Source: DATLXH01 sp035576005
GTDB lineage: Bacteria; Acidobacteriota; Thermoanaerobaculia; Gp7-AA8
Direction: 5' to 3'
Assembly: GCA_035576005.1 (NCBI GenBank)
Contig: DATLXH010000142.1
Span: forward strand, 1 to 18,520
Length of the DNA: 18,520 bases
Shown one piece after another: positions 17,272-18,520 of the stretch. Positions within the stretch are counted from its first letter, which is position 1. The number at the start of each line of letters is the position of its first letter. A model generated the notes under the pieces. It was not told the origin of the DNA. It ran no database searches and saw only the letters and a list, made by a program, of their open reading frames with translations. Made by a program: the position numbers and the translations under genes.

Positions 17272-17979
17272 ATGCATCGAGACTACGGAGCCTGGGACAG
17301 CCCGCGGCTCAATAAGAAGATGGAGTACCTCTGGTTTGGACATGCGGGACGTCCTCTCATTCTTTTTCCGACCTCAGGGGGGCGGTTCTTCGAGAACGAC
17401 GACTTTCATCTGACCAGCTCTCTCTCGGAGAAGGTCGATCGCGGAGAGCTGCAGCTCATCTGCGTCGACGCGGTGGACAGTGAGAGCTGGCACAACAGCT
17501 GGGCGCATCCTGCGGATCGCGTCAGACGCCACGAGCAATACGACGGCTACTTGCGCCATGAGATGGTGCCCTACATCCAGCATCGCTCCGGCAGGGGAGA
17601 TCTCATGGTGTACGGCGCGAGTTTCGGCGCGTACCACGCCTCCAACTTTGCAGCGCGCTACCCGGAAGTCATCAGCCGGGCGATCCTTTTTTCAGGCGTC
17701 TACGACATCCACCGTTTCCTTGACGGTTACTGGGATGAGAGCTGCTACTTTCACTGTCCGGTCGCCTACATTCCGAACATGGACGACGAAGCCGCCGGCC
17801 GTCTGGCGCAGAACGAGTGGATCATCGCGACCGGCGAGCACGATTCGCTCATCAATCAGAATCGCGAATTCGCCGGGTTGCTCTCGTCGAAAGGGATCGG
17901 GAACTACGCCGAGTTCTGGCCCGGCCAGTTCGGACACGACTGGCCCTGGTGGCGCGAGCATCTGAAGCGATTCGTTTAG
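17272..17979 (+). CDS. Esterase-fold alpha/beta hydrolase
   Basis: A 235-aa alpha/beta hydrolase of the putative-esterase type (enterochelin esterase / esterase D-like). The nucleophile elbow YGASFGAYHA places Ser117 in G-x-S-x-G. Asp191 in ATGEHDSLINQ and His222 in GQFGHDWPWW complete a visible catalytic triad. There is no signal peptide, so it should act in the cytoplasm. GGAG (17260-17263) lies 8 nt before the ATG. It is divergent from the ATP-grasp and GCS2-like genes, sharing a 168-bp gap with a strong palindrome. Hydrolases next to ATP-grasp/GCS2 pairs have been noted in comparative surveys of amidoligases, so it may process the ligase product or a precursor. The substrate is unknown. 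Confidence 0.85.
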   Translation: MHRDYGAWDSPRLNKKMEYLWFGHAGRPLILFPTSGGRFFENDDFHLTSSLSEKVDRGELQLICVDAVDSESWHNSWAHPADRVRRHEQYDGYLRHEMVPYIQHRSGRGDLMVYGASFGAYHASNFAARYPEVISRAILFSGVYDIHRFLDGYWDESCYFHCPVAYIPNMDDEAAGRLAQNEWIIATGEHDSLINQNREFAGLLSSKGIGNYAEFWPGQFGHDWPWWREHLKRFV

Positions 17980-18089
17980 CGAAGAGCTCAGTGCGCGCTG
18001 ATTTGACAGCGTCGGCTGTGGAGTGACGCCCTCGGCGTGCCGCCGGCACTCTACTCCTTGTGTCGAAGACCCCTGACGATCCGATGCAC

Positions 18090-18260
18090 GACCGACACTT
18101 CTGATCTGTCATGCGACGAAGGTCTAACGTATGACAGACACTCCTCTCTGTCACCGGCGAAGGTCAAAATGAAGGACAGACACTCCTGTCTGTCACCGCG
18201 ACGAAGGGTAAACGTAGGACAGACACTCCTGTCTGTCACGCGCTGAAGATCAAAATCCAA
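18090..18260. repeat. Tandem array of four 42-43-bp hairpin units
   Basis: Units begin at about 18090, 18133, 18175 and 18218. Units three and four contain GACAGAC-ACTCCT-GTCTGTC, a 7-bp stem; unit two has a 6-bp stem and unit one is degenerate. Between stems lies a conserved linker resembling GCGACGAAGGTAAA. Linkers of units 1 and 3 end in TAACGTA or AAACGTA and those of units 2 and 4 carry TCAAAAT, so a dimer of about 85 bp may be the amplified unit. The flanks, 17980-18089 and 18261-18377, show no gene; the former has a GTGCCG/CGGCAC hairpin. Confidence 0.8.
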
Positions 18261-18377
18261 TCACTCTGATGAACCCTTCGGTTCCATTTGCGATCCCCCT
18301 CTCTTCGGAACCAACCCGTTACTTTCTCGCGTTTTCTAAATACGAACCCTCTCAGCAAAGCTGCCGAATTCCTCTAG

Positions 18378-18473
18378 CTCGCATTTCTCACAGACCTTTG
18401 TCGTGAGACGGCGGAGAGGGGCTTGGATGCGAGGCGCACGGCGATTTTGCGACGAAGGCATAGTCGACACTAT
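18378..18473 (-). repeat. Family B core, copy 2 (inverted)
   Basis: The reverse complement of this segment matches 4586-4680 with about 12 mismatches by eye. It ends in the same TGTGAGAAATGCG and starts at the same ATAGTGTCGACTATG dyad. Beyond 18473 the sequence no longer follows copy 1, so the repeated unit is the core and not the full 274-bp element. Confidence 0.75.
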
Positions 18474-18520
18474 GTCAAGGAGCGAAATTGCCGTGCAACG
18501 AAGCAGACAGGCCGCTATCC

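Noticed and set aside
18090..18260. CRISPR array
   Set aside because: The linkers between repeated stems are themselves conserved, the units are contiguous at 42-43 bp, and there are no cas genes.

Overview
The window is about 18.5 kb of GC-rich bacterial chromosome. It carries twelve genes I can support, several interspersed palindromic repeats, and the tail of a group II intron. Housekeeping genes (recA, metH) sit among accessory genes. The repeat types and gene content would fit a soil Acidobacteriota-like genome, but that is an impression and not a demonstrated assignment. I saw no rRNA, tRNA, CRISPR array, transposase or phage gene.

Layout. 1-126: 3' end of a group II intron (domains V and VI). 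127-424: a disrupted inverted copy of repeat family A, into which the intron and another palindromic element appear to have inserted. 439-1725: recA on the minus strand with terminator, leader hairpin and a good sigma70-type promoter. 2032-4396: a Tat-exported FAD-linked oxidase followed after one base by a SAM-dependent methyltransferase (plus strand). 4402-4675: a non-coding element with inverted ends (family B). 4724-5353: a seven-helix membrane protein whose stop codon lies at the edge of a family A repeat. 5643-9242: two overlapping GT-C-like membrane proteins and a small CPXCG zinc-ribbon-like protein (plus strand), with a promoter that predicts a leaderless start. 9285-10418: a two-domain AhbA/AhbB (siroheme decarboxylase)-like Lrp/AsnC-type protein (minus strand). 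10520-10697: family A repeat. 10841-14730: metH, preceded by a promoter, a SAM-II-like aptamer and a strong intrinsic terminator. 14758-14931: family A repeat. 14958-17979: a GCS2/YbdK-like carboxylate-amine ligase and an ATP-grasp protein (minus strand), with a divergent esterase-fold hydrolase (plus strand). 17980-18520: no gene; a tandem array of hairpins at 18090-18260 and a second family B copy at 18378-18473.

How the parts work together. The metH leader reads as a complete SAM-sensing attenuator: the CC that should close the SAM-II pseudoknot also belongs to a 7-base segment that is perfectly complementary to the 5' arm of the terminator. The GCS2 / ATP-grasp / hydrolase trio looks like a small amide- or peptide-bond-forming system with an unknown product, and is the best candidate for an undescribed pathway. 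The repeats cluster at gene ends and show at least two layers of nested insertion.
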